Numbered from the stretch's first letter, positions 1 through 8,072 are shown. The stretch is DNA of 42,100 bases from Candidatus Bipolaricaulota bacterium (GCA_025061735.1 JANXAU010000051.1:1-42100), one strand, 5' to 3'. The notes: generated by a model not told the origin, from the letters alone. Program-made: numbers and translations.

Positions 1-176
1 GCCTCCGAGCTTTCGGTGCCCGAAAAGAACGCCAGATGCATCACGTTCTCCAGCGAGAACCGATACGAGCGGTACGCCGCATCGGCCCAACTTACACCCT
101 CCTGAGCAGGAACACCGACACATCCTAGAACCCCTACAAGAAAAACCCCCAGCAGATGGCGCAGATAGCGATGCAT
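1..176 (-). CDS. N-terminus of an exported protein or lipoprotein (cut by window edge)
   Basis: Only the first 58 codons lie in the window. The protein opens with a charged start (MHRYLRH) and a hydrophobic stretch (LLGVFLVGVLGC), which reads as a signal peptide. VLGC could be a lipobox and VPAQE a signal peptidase I site, so the processing type is undecided. The ATG at 176 follows a purine-rich GGGAGAGGG. A TATAAT on the minus strand at 212-217 with TTGACC at 237-242 forms a likely promoter, divergent from larE. The family cannot be named from so little sequence. Confidence 0.65.
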   Translation of the reverse strand, partial: MHRYLRHLLGVFLVGVLGCVGVPAQEGVSWADAAYRSYRFSLENVMHLAFFSGTESSE

Positions 177-211
177 GAGTACCCTCTCCCACCGTGATAA
201 AGTTCCGAGTG

Positions 212-242
212 ATTATAAGCGCTTGCGCGCGGCGCGGTCAAA
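212..242 (-). promoter_or_regulatory. Promoter for the exported protein at 1-176
   Basis: On the minus strand TTGACC (237-242) and a perfect TATAAT (212-217) are separated by 19 bases. The spacer is slightly long, but both boxes match well. The region also has to hold the divergent larE promoter, where TAAACT at 247-252 is a weak -10 candidate. Confidence 0.55.
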
Positions 243-259
243 CCCTTAAACTTATGCGC

Positions 260-1084
260 ATGAAGACAGCCAATTTGGACCAGAAACTGATGGAGCTTCG
301 CGCGCTGATGCGCAGCTACGGCAGCGCTGTTGTCGCGTTTTCGGGAGGAGTAGACAGCTCCGTCGTGCTCGCCGTTGCCAAACAAGAACTCGGAGAGCGC
401 GTCTTGGCGGTGACGGCGCACTCGCCCGTCTACGCTCAGCGTGAACTAGAAGCCGCTCAGAGATTCGCCCAAGAGCTGGGCGTCGCTCACGAGATCGTTC
501 TCACCCGCGAACTCGACGACCCCCGCTACGTCAACAATCCCCCAACTCGGTGCTTTCACTGCAAGCAAGAGCTGTTCAGCAAGCTCACGGAGCTTGCCAG
601 AGCACGCGGGTTCGCTGTGGTGCTCGACGGGACGAACGCTTCAGACACGAGCGATTTTCGTCCGGGGATGCGCGCGCTCCAAGACTATGGTATTAAAAGC
701 CCGTTGCTGGAAGTGGGGCTGACCAAGCCGGAGATTCGCGAGATCGCGCGCGCGATGAATCTGCCGACGGCGGAGAAGCCGGCGATGGCGTGCCTGGCGT
801 CGCGCCTGCCCTACGGCAGCGCGATCACGCTTGAAAAGCTGAGACAGATCGAGCAAGCCGAAGAGCTTCTCTTTGGGCTAGGGCTGACGCAGGTGCGCGT
901 GCGACATTATAACGAGATGGCGCGGATCGAAGTGCCTCCAGATGAGATGACGAAAGTCTTGGAGCATCGTGAAGAGATCGCAATAGCCTTGAAAGAACTA
1001 GGGTTTCGCTACGTGACGCTCGATCTGATGGGCTATCGCAGCGGGAGCATGAATGAGGCCTTGGGAAGAGTTCGCTCGTCCTGA
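260..1084 (+). CDS. larE: LarE, ATP-dependent sacrificial sulfur transferase (nickel-pincer cofactor synthesis)
   Basis: LarE activates the carboxylates of pyridinium-3,5-biscarboxylate mononucleotide with ATP and donates sulfur, turning them into thiocarboxylates. The 274-residue protein has the PP-loop SGGVDSS at residues 28-34, a CFHCK pair at 98-102, and MACLASRLPYG, whose Cys178 matches the sacrificial cysteine of the Lactobacillus plantarum enzyme. The open frame reaches back to 194. The first 20 residues read poorly, so the start is placed at ATG 260 (254 is the alternative). No Shine-Dalgarno site precedes either, and a leaderless transcript is possible. It overlaps larB by 32 bases, so the two are co-transcribed. 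Family call is firm; start is uncertain. Confidence 0.93.
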   Translation: MKTANLDQKLMELRALMRSYGSAVVAFSGGVDSSVVLAVAKQELGERVLAVTAHSPVYAQRELEAAQRFAQELGVAHEIVLTRELDDPRYVNNPPTRCFHCKQELFSKLTELARARGFAVVLDGTNASDTSDFRPGMRALQDYGIKSPLLEVGLTKPEIREIARAMNLPTAEKPAMACLASRLPYGSAITLEKLRQIEQAEELLFGLGLTQVRVRHYNEMARIEVPPDEMTKVLEHREEIAIALKELGFRYVTLDLMGYRSGSMNEALGRVRSS

Positions 1085-1706
1085 TGTGGAACGCGAGGGC
1101 CGCTGCGGGGTCGCCGAAGTTGTCTTCTGCCCCGGCAAGACCCCGGAGCAGATCGCGGCTATTATGAGAGCGCTGCGCCAGAAGACCGAGCCGGTGCTGG
1201 CGACGCGCGCGACGCCCGAGCAAGCTCAGGCCGTAAAAGCTCTGCTGCCTGAGGTGATCTATCACGAGCACGCACGAGTGCTGACGCTGGGAGCACCGAA
1301 AGAACCAAAGGGCGGGACCGTGCTCGTCGTTACTGCTGGAACTTCAGATATTCCCATTGCCGAAGAAGCTGTAGTTACGGCGCAGTATTTAGGGAATAGG
1401 ACCGAGCGGCTCTACGACGTCGGGGTTGCGGGCGTGCATCGGCTCTTGGCGCATCGGGAGAGACTCAACGCTGCTAAAATCTTGATCGTCGTCGCAGGGA
1501 TGGACGGAGTGCTGCCCAGCGTCGTTGCGGGGTTAGTAGAGAAGCCGGTGATCGCCGTGCCCACAAGCGTCGGGTACGGTGTGAGTTTTGGAGGGCTGTC
1601 GGCGCTGCTGACGATGCTCAACAGTTGCGCCCCCGGCGTCGCTGTGGTCAATATAGATAACGGCTTTGGTGCTGCCGTGCTGGCGACGAAGATCAATAGA
1701 CTATGA
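1053..1706 (+). CDS. larB: LarB, pyridinium-3,5-biscarboxylic acid mononucleotide synthase
   Basis: LarB carboxylates the pyridinium ring of nicotinate adenine dinucleotide and releases AMP, the first step of nickel-pincer nucleotide synthesis. The family has a PurE-like (AIR carboxylase) fold. The N-terminal part shows the LarB signature region (VEREGRCGVAEVVFCPGKTPEQ), followed by the PurE-like core with VVTAGTSDIPIAEEA, YDVGVAGVHRLL, VVAGMDGVLPSVVAGL and PTSVGYG. At 217 residues it is a little shorter at the N-terminus than many homologues. The start lies inside larE, and the stop overlaps larC as ATGA at 1703-1706, so larE-larB-larC form one coupled unit. Confidence 0.93.
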   Translation: MRPWEEFARPDVEREGRCGVAEVVFCPGKTPEQIAAIMRALRQKTEPVLATRATPEQAQAVKALLPEVIYHEHARVLTLGAPKEPKGGTVLVVTAGTSDIPIAEEAVVTAQYLGNRTERLYDVGVAGVHRLLAHRERLNAAKILIVVAGMDGVLPSVVAGLVEKPVIAVPTSVGYGVSFGGLSALLTMLNSCAPGVAVVNIDNGFGAAVLATKINRL

Positions 1707-2878
1707 AGATCGCTTATCTAGACTGCTTTTCCGGCATCGCCGGGGATATGTTTCTTGCCGCGCTGCTCGACGCGGAGCTGATCGCGGCTCAGTTTTTGAG
1801 CGAGAAGCTGTCGCGCTTGGGCCTAGGTCCCGTGCGCGTTCACACCGAAAGAGTCTTGCGCCAAGGGATCGCGGCGACGCACCTGCGCTTCGAGACGAGT
1901 GCTGATTCTCACGATCACCAACATTGGTCGGAGATTCGCGCGCTGATCGAGAAGAGCGCGCTAACGGCTTCAGAGAAAGCACGAGCGATGGCGATCTTCA
2001 GCACGCTCGCCGATGCCGAAGCGAAGATTCACGGTATCCCTATAGACAACGTGCACTTCCACGAGCTGGGTGCCCTCGACTCGATCTTCGACATCGTCGG
2101 CGCGGCGATTGCCATCGAGGCGCTGAGGATAGATCGCTGGTACGCTTCACGGGTTAACGTTGGCTCTGGGACGGTCGAGACGGCGCACGGGAGGCTCCCC
2201 GTGCCTGCACCCGCAACGCTCGAATTGCTCAGAGGCTTTCCCATCTATTCGTCGGGGATTGAGACCGAGCTGGTCACGCCGACGGGGGCAGCGATTCTGA
2301 AAGCTCTCGCGCCGGGCTTTGCTATGCCAACGGCGCGCCCTTCTCAGATCGGCTACGGCGCGGGCACCAAAGACCTCTCCCAACAGCCCAACGTGCTGCG
2401 CCTCGTGGTCGGCGACAGCGACATAGCGCTGGAGAGCGACGAGACAATCGTGATCGAGACCGAGATTGACGACATGAACCCCGAACTCTTCCCCTACGTC
2501 CAACAGAAGCTTTTGCAGCACGGGGCCAAGAGCGTCAGCGCTCAGAATATTCTGATGAAGAAGGGGCGCCCCGGACTCCTAGTCCGCGTGCTCTGCGACG
2601 CTGTTTTAGTCGATAAACTCTGCGAGCTTCTCTTTCGAGAGACCACGACGCTGGGGGCGATTTACTATCCCGTGCAGCGCAAGAAGCTCGCCCGAAAGAT
2701 CATCGAGGTCGAGACGCCGTACGGCCGAGTGCGCGTGAAAGTTGGGATGCTCGGCTCGGAGGTCATCAACATCGCGCCGGAGCACGAAGACTGCAAGAAG
2801 CTCGCCGACGAGAAGCGCGTTGCGCTCAAGGAGATCTATCGCGCGGCGACCGAAGCGGCCAGCCGCCAGCCCCTCTAG
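1703..2878 (+). CDS. larC: LarC, CTP-dependent nickel insertase (single uninterrupted frame)
   Basis: LarC inserts nickel into the dithiolated pyridinium mononucleotide in a CTP-dependent cyclometallation, completing the cofactor of lactate racemase (LarA) and related LarA-like enzymes. The 391-residue protein opens with MKIAYLDCFSGIAGDMFLAALLDA, carries HFHELGALDSIFD (residues 118-130) and TEIDDMNPELFPYV, and has a histidine cluster (SHDHQHW, 69-75). In L. plantarum larC is split and joined by a programmed frameshift; here it is one continuous frame. Translation is coupled to larB by ATGA. No LarA-type racemase is encoded anywhere in the window, so the client enzyme must lie elsewhere. Confidence 0.94.
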   Translation: MKIAYLDCFSGIAGDMFLAALLDAELIAAQFLSEKLSRLGLGPVRVHTERVLRQGIAATHLRFETSADSHDHQHWSEIRALIEKSALTASEKARAMAIFSTLADAEAKIHGIPIDNVHFHELGALDSIFDIVGAAIAIEALRIDRWYASRVNVGSGTVETAHGRLPVPAPATLELLRGFPIYSSGIETELVTPTGAAILKALAPGFAMPTARPSQIGYGAGTKDLSQQPNVLRLVVGDSDIALESDETIVIETEIDDMNPELFPYVQQKLLQHGAKSVSAQNILMKKGRPGLLVRVLCDAVLVDKLCELLFRETTTLGAIYYPVQRKKLARKIIEVETPYGRVRVKVGMLGSEVINIAPEHEDCKKLADEKRVALKEIYRAATEAASRQPL

Positions 2879-2883
2879 AGGGG
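2870..2883. repeat. 14-bp perfect palindrome at the larC stop
   Basis: CCCCTCTAGAGGGG is a perfect palindrome without a loop that includes the larC TAG (2876-2878). It may be chance, a protein site or part of an mRNA dimer element. No T-run follows, so it is not an intrinsic terminator. Confidence 0.3.
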
Positions 2884-2972
2884 ACAACCGTCCTTGGCAG
2901 ATCCCCGCGCCTCTGGCACGCTACAAGCCAACGTACTGGCATACCGTCAAAGCGACACCCGAGGTGAGAGGG

Positions 2973-3746
2973 ATGCGCAAGATCGCGATTATCAATCAGA
3001 AAGGGGGCACGGCCAAGACGACCACGGCCGTCAACCTCGCCGCCGCGCTGGCCGCACACGACCGTACCGTCTTGCTGATAGACATGGACCCGCAAGGGAA
3101 TATCTCTACGTGGTTCGACATCGTTCCTCAAAAGTCGCTCTATCACGTCTTGCTGGACGAGACCGTGACGCCCGAAGAGTGCATCGTTCCCGTGCGCCAG
3201 AATCTCTACGTGCTGCCCAGCACGAAGATCGCCGCGCAAGCCGAGCTGATCTTGACGGGGCTGCCGGGGCGCGAGCGCGTCCTCAGCCGAAAGCTCGCCA
3301 AGCTGGGCGGCTATGACTTCGTCTTCTTAGACTGCCCGCCCAGCCTCAATCTCCTCAATCAGAACGCGATGACCTATGCCGACGAGGCGTTCATACCCGT
3401 CAGCATGGACTATCTGGCGCTCGTGGGGGTCAAGCAGATCTTAGAGAACCTAAAGATGGTGCGCGAGATCTTGGGGCACGAGATCGACGTCTCGCTGGTC
3501 ATCCCGACGTTTTATGATCGGCGCAACCGCAAGAGCCGTGAAGTCTTAGAGAAATTAGAACTGCACTTCAACGGCAAGGTCACAGACCCCATCCGCGCCA
3601 ATGTGCGCTTGGCCGAAGCGGCAAGCCACCATCAGACGATCTTTGAGTACGACCCCACCTCGCTGGGCGCACGCGACTACCAGAGGCTGGCCGAGCGCGT
3701 GCTGGCCGAGACGCCCAGCCGTCCAGAGAAGGTGATGCAGCGATGA
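2973..3746 (+). CDS. parA: ParA/Soj-family partition ATPase
   Basis: A 257-residue MinD/ParA-type ATPase. The deviant Walker A is KGGTAKTT (residues 10-17), with Ala where most ParA proteins have Gly. The Walker A' region is LLIDMDPQGN (34-43) and the Walker B strand is FVFLDCPPSLNLL. The family makes ATP-dependent dimers that bind DNA and move a centromere-binding partner. The open frame extends upstream, but ATG 2973 has GAGGTG six bases ahead, and the protein aligns with ParA from its first residue (MRKIAIINQKGG). It overlaps the next gene as ATGA, as in a parA-parB operon. No canonical ParB is present, so the small ribbon-helix-helix protein is the likely partner. It could serve chromosome, plasmid or another cargo. 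Confidence 0.9.
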   Translation: MRKIAIINQKGGTAKTTTAVNLAAALAAHDRTVLLIDMDPQGNISTWFDIVPQKSLYHVLLDETVTPEECIVPVRQNLYVLPSTKIAAQAELILTGLPGRERVLSRKLAKLGGYDFVFLDCPPSLNLLNQNAMTYADEAFIPVSMDYLALVGVKQILENLKMVREILGHEIDVSLVIPTFYDRRNRKSREVLEKLELHFNGKVTDPIRANVRLAEAASHHQTIFEYDPTSLGARDYQRLAERVLAETPSRPEKVMQR

Positions 3747-3997
3747 AGGCCCGTCGCTCGATTGCGCACGACCCGCTCGCCGAGAGCGAGATCATGAAGG
3801 CCTTCTACAAGCCCAGCGCGGTCAAGAACGCTCACGAGCCGGGATTGGTGAAGGCCACGTTCTACCTGGCGCCAGAGGACATCATCGCGCTTGAGGAGTT
3901 GCAGTTGCAGATTCGCAAGCGCGAGGGCCGCAAAGCGAACAAATCCGAGCTGATGCGCGAGGCGATTGCGCTGCTGGTCAAAGAGTACTCCAAGTGA
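3743..3997 (+). CDS. Small ribbon-helix-helix DNA-binding protein, likely ParA partner
   Basis: An 84-residue basic protein. Its C-terminal half (about residues 37-82) has a short beta strand (KATFYLA), a helix (PEDIIALEELQLQIRKREG) and a second helix (NKSELMREAIALLVKEY), which is the CopG/Arc ribbon-helix-helix pattern. The N-terminal third is charged and probably flexible; in ParG-type adaptors such tails stimulate the ParA ATPase. It starts in ATGA overlap with parA, so the two are made together. The centromere role is inferred from this pairing and has not been read from sequence. No iterons are evident upstream of parA. Confidence 0.75.
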   Translation: MKARRSIAHDPLAESEIMKAFYKPSAVKNAHEPGLVKATFYLAPEDIIALEELQLQIRKREGRKANKSELMREAIALLVKEYSK

Positions 3998-4019
3998 TAG
4001 GATGGGCGCGGAGGCGCCC

Positions 4020-5024
4020 ATGCTGCCCGATATCGAGACGATCACGCTTGAGCTTGTCGCTCAAATCCCCAAGGGCAGAGTCGCAACGTTCCGCGAGATC
4101 GCCCTTGCGCTGGGCGACCCCATCGCCGCGCGTGCCGTAGGCTCGATTCTGGCACAGCACAAGCGCGACAGCCCCAGCCATCGCGTCGTCAGCTTCGATG
4201 GAAGAGTTACAGAAGAGCAAGCGAAGCTCCTCCAAGCCGAAGGAGTTCCCATCAAAGACGGGCGCGTGCTCTCTCTAAATAAATTTCTCTTTCGAGAGTT
4301 TCGCAGCGACAAGCCCCTCCAACGGCTTCAGCAGATCCAACACGAGATCCGCGCGCGCATGCGCTTAGCCCCCGATAGAAAGGAGTATCGCACCGTGGGC
4401 GGGATTGATCTCTCGTATGCAGGGGAGCATGGCGTCGCGGCGTATGCGCGCCTAGAGCTTGAATCGCTAAGAGTGCTCGACACGCAGACGCTCGCTCAGA
4501 CCGTGCGATTTCCCTATATTCCCAGCTATTTAGCGTTTCGTGAACTCCCCGTTATGCTCGCGCTCTTGCACAAGCTCAAAGATCAGAACGCTTTAGCCGA
4601 TATGACGTTCGTAGACGGCACCGGGACGCTGCATCACCGCCAAGCGGGGATCGCGTCGCAGCTGGGCGTGATGCTCGATATTCCAACGATTGGGATCACG
4701 AAATCGCTCTTGCACGGCGAGCCTGAAATAGATCTAAAGACTCTAGCCCCAAACGAGATCTGCTACATTCGCATCGCAGGGGAGCGCGCCGGCGCAGCGC
4801 TGCGCCCCAGCGAAGACGCTGAGCCGTTCTTCATCTCGCCGGGGCATCGCGTCGATTTAGAGACGGCGATAGAGCTAACTCTGCGCACGCTCACGAGCGA
4901 CTCAGCACTCCCAGTACCGATCCAACACGCACACGAGACAAGCCGCCGCGCTGCGCAAGCGCTGAAACAACAGACCGCACAGACGCGCAAAAGTTCTCAG
5001 TTGGGTCTGTTCGACAAGCTCTGA
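4020..5024 (+). CDS. Alkyltransferase-like domain fused to endonuclease V
   Basis: A 334-residue DNA-repair fusion. Residues 1-85 match the DNA-binding half of O6-alkylguanine-DNA alkyltransferases (IPKGRVATFREIA, AARAVGSIL), but the PCHRV active site reads PSHRV at 52-56, so the methyl-accepting Cys is Ser. Residues 95-334 are endonuclease V, which nicks DNA near deoxyinosine. Its catalytic set looks complete: Asp130 (GGIDLSY), Glu175 (FPYIPSYLAFRE), Asp199 (FVDGTG) and His276 (ISPGHR). ATG 4020 has GGAGG six bases ahead and is preferred over ATG 4002. A fusion of alkyltransferase and endonuclease V is known from the archaeon Ferroplasma acidarmanus. Here the first domain probably recognises lesions without repairing them, as in ATL proteins. 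Confidence 0.88.
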   Translation: MLPDIETITLELVAQIPKGRVATFREIALALGDPIAARAVGSILAQHKRDSPSHRVVSFDGRVTEEQAKLLQAEGVPIKDGRVLSLNKFLFREFRSDKPLQRLQQIQHEIRARMRLAPDRKEYRTVGGIDLSYAGEHGVAAYARLELESLRVLDTQTLAQTVRFPYIPSYLAFRELPVMLALLHKLKDQNALADMTFVDGTGTLHHRQAGIASQLGVMLDIPTIGITKSLLHGEPEIDLKTLAPNEICYIRIAGERAGAALRPSEDAEPFFISPGHRVDLETAIELTLRTLTSDSALPVPIQHAHETSRRAAQALKQQTAQTRKSSQLGLFDKL

Positions 5025-5063
5025 AGAATCCCGTAAAATACTTTTTAATGCGAGGGGATGGTC

Positions 5064-5630
5064 ATGACGCGCTCCGAAGCCTTAGCGCTTGTCCACGAAT
5101 ACACGAAGAACCAGAATCTGATCAAGCACATGCTCGCGGTGGAAGCTGCCATGCGCGCCTACGCCAGAAAATTCGGCCAAGACGAAGAGAGCTGGGGACT
5201 GGCCGGACTGCTCCACGACTTCGACTACGAAAAGTACCCCAATAACGAGCATCACCCTACGCAAGAGCACCCGTCTTTCGGGGTACAGATTCTGCGCGAG
5301 CGCGGCGTCTCCGAAGAGATCTGCCAAGCGATCTTGGGGCATGCGACGTACACGGGAGTTCCCAGAACGTCGCTCATGGCCAAGGCGCTCTTCGCGTGCG
5401 ACGAGCTGACGGGACTGATCGTTGCTACGGCTCTGGTACGCCCCAATAAGAGCTTGGCCGAAGTCGACGTAGCAGCGGTCAAGAAGAAATGGAAAGACAA
5501 ATCGTTTGCGCGCGGGGTCAACCGAGAAGAGATCGAGCAGGGCGCGCGCGAGCTGGGCGTCCCCCTCGACGAGCACATAGAGTTTGTAATTCAAGCGATG
5601 CAAGGGATCGCCCCTCAGCTGGGGCTTTAA
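5064..5630 (+). CDS. HD-domain phosphohydrolase
   Basis: A 188-residue protein of the metal-dependent HD superfamily. The ligand pattern is His22 (KHML), His51-Asp52 (LLHDFDYEKYP), His93 (ILGHATY) and Asp113 (FACDELTG), the usual H...HD...D set. LLHDFDYEKYPN followed by EHHPTQEHP is typical of a widespread bacterial HD family of unknown substrate. Two start codons are close: ATG 5058 directly abuts GAGGGG, whereas ATG 5064 lies six bases beyond it and is chosen. Substrates in the superfamily include nucleotides and phosphate esters, and nothing here selects one. It follows the endonuclease V fusion after a 39-base gap. Confidence 0.8.
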   Translation: MTRSEALALVHEYTKNQNLIKHMLAVEAAMRAYARKFGQDEESWGLAGLLHDFDYEKYPNNEHHPTQEHPSFGVQILRERGVSEEICQAILGHATYTGVPRTSLMAKALFACDELTGLIVATALVRPNKSLAEVDVAAVKKKWKDKSFARGVNREEIEQGARELGVPLDEHIEFVIQAMQGIAPQLGL

Positions 5631-5826
5631 CACGGACACCGCGCACTCCCGGCTCAGACAAACGGGAAGCCCTGCTCACACCCTAGACCTCGTTTCTCGA
5701 GTCGCCGTCTCTTTAGATAGGAGTGTGATCGCCGTCACCTTGATTTGCCTCGTCCAAGGGGATTATGATATGCTCAGGGTGCGGAATAGAGTGATTTCGG
5801 TCACTGTCTGGCAACAGATGCGGCGC

Positions 5827-5854
5827 TATACTCAGAACACGAGTTAAAGGAGGT
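5827..5854 (+). promoter_or_regulatory. -10 box and strong ribosome binding site ahead of the first PKD protein
   Basis: TATACT at 5827-5832 is a good -10 box; no convincing -35 box lies 17 bases upstream. AAAGGAGGT at 5846-5854 is a near-perfect Shine-Dalgarno sequence. It sits five bases before ATG 5859 (counting from GGAGG) and only two before GTG 5856, which decides for the ATG. The rest of the 228-base gap after the HD gene shows no gene. Confidence 0.45.
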
Positions 5855-5858
5855 CGTG

Positions 5859-7988
5859 ATGCGCGTCGTCCGACATATTTTAGGTCTGCTGATGTTGATC
5901 GCGGGGATGGCCCTCCCTGCCGCCAACGGTCAACAGAATGACTCTGTCTTCATCCTTGCCCGACAGGGCACGTTCGCCACGCCCATAACCCCGTTGACCG
6001 AACCGGGCCGGTCTGCCGTAGATTTCTATCAGTTTGCCAACGATCAGCCCAACACGCCGCTGGCCATCGCCCGTCAGGCGTTGGTCTTCTTCTATCGCGA
6101 TCCCAACACGCGAGATCTCAGCTTGGTAATTATTTTAAGCGCGCCCCAAAATCAAACGGGCGGCGAAGCCACGCTCTCGTTCTCGGGGCTACCCCCTACC
6201 GCGCAGATCGCCCTGCGCGACGACCCAGCCGACACGTATAACTTCACGCCGCCCACCGCTCAGATGAGCTGGCGCTGGCTCCCCGAACGCGCCGACGGCG
6301 TCATCATCAGCGGCCTGGGCAACGAGTTCGAGATCGTCATTACTCCAACGTTTACGCGCGGCATCGAGGGCTGGCAGGTCTTGAGCGGCTCCCCGACCAA
6401 TCCCGATCGCTTCGTGCTCCCCTCGATCAACGAGCCGCTGGTGCTGAGCGCCAGCCGCAACTCGCCGCCCACTCCCGAATTCAGCTTCACCCCCACTACC
6501 GTGAGCGTCAATCTCGCCGTGACGTTCGATGCCCGCGCCTCGGTTGATCCCGATGGCAAGATCGTCAAGTACGAGTGGGACTTCGACGGCGACGGCGTCT
6601 TCGAGGTCTCTACCGACAAACCCACCGTGCAGCACACGTTCACCAAGACGGGAGAGTACAAAGTGACGCTGCGCGTCACCGATGATAAAGGTGCAATTGC
6701 GACTCTCACTCGGACGATCACCGTTGGGGCGGAGATCGCCTTTGCCCGACGCGAGGTGAGCACCACTCACGCCGCGCCGGGGACAACGTTCAGAGTCACC
6801 GTGACGATCACGACCCGCGCCGCGATGAGCGGCTTGGGGTTGGACGAGGACCTGCCCGCCAACTGGCAGATCACCCCGATCGACAGCGGCGGCGCGACCT
6901 TCAAAGCTGCGCAGATTCAATGGGTCTTCCCCACGATCGTCCGGGCCGGCGAGACCCGGCGGATCGTCTATGACGTGACGATCCCGCCGACGGGCCAGCT
7001 CGTGGGCGGCCCGCTCCCCAGCGACTTCGACATCGTCGGCCGCATCTCCAGCACCGTCCCCGACGTCAAAGAGATCCCGGTGCTGGGCGAGACCAACGAG
7101 ACGTTCTCGCGCGTCTCGGTCGTCACGTGCTTGCCCGCCGCCGTTGCCATCGCGCACCTAGATACGACTACAGATACGGTGGATCTCCGTCTCTCGGAAG
7201 AGATCACCTACGAGCAGATGCGCCGCGCGGTGGCGTTCTGGCAAGAGGAGACCCCCGTGCCGGGGACGTGCGATGCCCCGCTCTCCACCGAAGCCCTCAA
7301 GCAGATCGTCGCGCACCATCTGGGCAAGGTCCCGGTAGATCGCGCCTTTGCAGAAGACACAAGCGTCGGCGGGACGGCCCTGCGCTCGATCCTCACGCCG
7401 CTGCCCTTCTCTCAGGTCTACTTGCGCGCGCCGGGGGGAAATATCTTTAGAGTGCGCGTCGAGATCCAAGCCGAGAAAGATCTCTTGGGATTGGCGCTGA
7501 CCGAGAAGCTCCCCGAACGCTGGGAGGTCAAGCCCATCGAGAGCAGCGGCGCGGCCTTTAAGCCCTCCGACGGCGCGTGGATCTTCACCGAGAAGATCGC
7601 CGCGGGCACCAAGCGAAGCATCCTCTACGAAGTCACCGTGCCCACCGACGAACTGATCAACAGCTACATGCTGATCGGCTTGATCGAGGCGTTCTTGCCG
7701 CGCTTTGAGCGCGACGTGGCGCAAGATCAGCTCGTCAACGTCGTGGAATGCTTAGAAATCCCCGTGGCCATCGCGCGCCTGAACGTAGATCAAGATGCTA
7801 TAGATATGTCGCTCTCGAACAAGATCAGCTTTGCCCAAGTGCAGACAGCGATTGCTCTCTGGCTTGAAGACGAAGAAGTCATCGGCACCTGTGGCAAGAC
7901 GATTGATTTCCGAATGCTGCAGACGCTGATCTCGCATTGGCTGACCGATACACCCGTAGACAAACCCTTGCCGCCTTCGGCACGGTGA
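5859..7988 (+). CDS. Exported PKD protein with two dockerin-like modules
   Basis: A 709-residue secreted protein. A signal peptide (about 1-24, ending ANGQQ) is followed by a beta-rich N-terminal domain of unknown family (25-200). Next comes a PKD domain (203-291: SVDPDGKIVKYEWDFDGDG, GEYKVTLRVTDDKGA). Two units follow, each an Ig-like domain (GLGLDEDLPANWQI; GLALTEKLPERWEV) plus a paired-helix module starting VAIAHL or VAIARL and containing ITYEQMRRAVAFW or ISFAQVQTAIALW. Each module has one Cys in a GTC tripeptide. PKD domains mediate surface protein-protein or polysaccharide contacts. The paired-helix module resembles dockerin-like C-terminal domains in layout, but lacks clear calcium loops. 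First gene of a three-gene cluster of related proteins. Confidence 0.8.
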   Translation: MRVVRHILGLLMLIAGMALPAANGQQNDSVFILARQGTFATPITPLTEPGRSAVDFYQFANDQPNTPLAIARQALVFFYRDPNTRDLSLVIILSAPQNQTGGEATLSFSGLPPTAQIALRDDPADTYNFTPPTAQMSWRWLPERADGVIISGLGNEFEIVITPTFTRGIEGWQVLSGSPTNPDRFVLPSINEPLVLSASRNSPPTPEFSFTPTTVSVNLAVTFDARASVDPDGKIVKYEWDFDGDGVFEVSTDKPTVQHTFTKTGEYKVTLRVTDDKGAIATLTRTITVGAEIAFARREVSTTHAAPGTTFRVTVTITTRAAMSGLGLDEDLPANWQITPIDSGGATFKAAQIQWVFPTIVRAGETRRIVYDVTIPPTGQLVGGPLPSDFDIVGRISSTVPDVKEIPVLGETNETFSRVSVVTCLPAAVAIAHLDTTTDTVDLRLSEEITYEQMRRAVAFWQEETPVPGTCDAPLSTEALKQIVAHHLGKVPVDRAFAEDTSVGGTALRSILTPLPFSQVYLRAPGGNIFRVRVEIQAEKDLLGLALTEKLPERWEVKPIESSGAAFKPSDGAWIFTEKIAAGTKRSILYEVTVPTDELINSYMLIGLIEAFLPRFERDVAQDQLVNVVECLEIPVAIARLNVDQDAIDMSLSNKISFAQVQTAIALWLEDEEVIGTCGKTIDFRMLQTLISHWLTDTPVDKPLPPSAR

Positions 7989-8004
7989 AAGATATCCTCT
8001 CCCT

Positions 8005-8032
8005 GCCCTCTCTCTGAAGTTAGGGAGAGGGC
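8005..8032. repeat. Palindromic 3'-end repeat, copy 1 (partial)
   Basis: GCCCTCTCTCT (8005-8015) pairs with AGGGAGAGGGC (8022-8032) with one mismatch. It lies 16 bases after the stop of the first PKD gene. It shares the CCCTCTCCC / GGGAGAGGG core with copies at 19907, 25588 and 39228, but lacks their outer CCCTCACCC arms. Confidence 0.55.
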
Positions 8033-8072
8033 AAGGGCGAGGGCGGGCTAGGATAAGACGGGAGGACTCTGT

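Noticed and set aside
1703-2878. A programmed frameshift in larC as in Lactobacillus plantarum
   Set aside because: The frame is continuous from the N-terminal to the C-terminal LarC motifs, so no frameshift is needed.
3966-4019. A longer N-terminus for the alkyltransferase-like/endonuclease V protein
   Set aside because: It would overlap the ribbon-helix-helix gene, adds non-family residues, and the GGAGG site fits ATG 4020.
6189-7157. A 322-codon open frame on the minus strand opposite the first PKD gene
   Set aside because: It lies entirely opposite a well-supported gene, is rich in Arg/Gly/Asp as expected for the reverse of a GC-rich frame, and has no recognisable domain.
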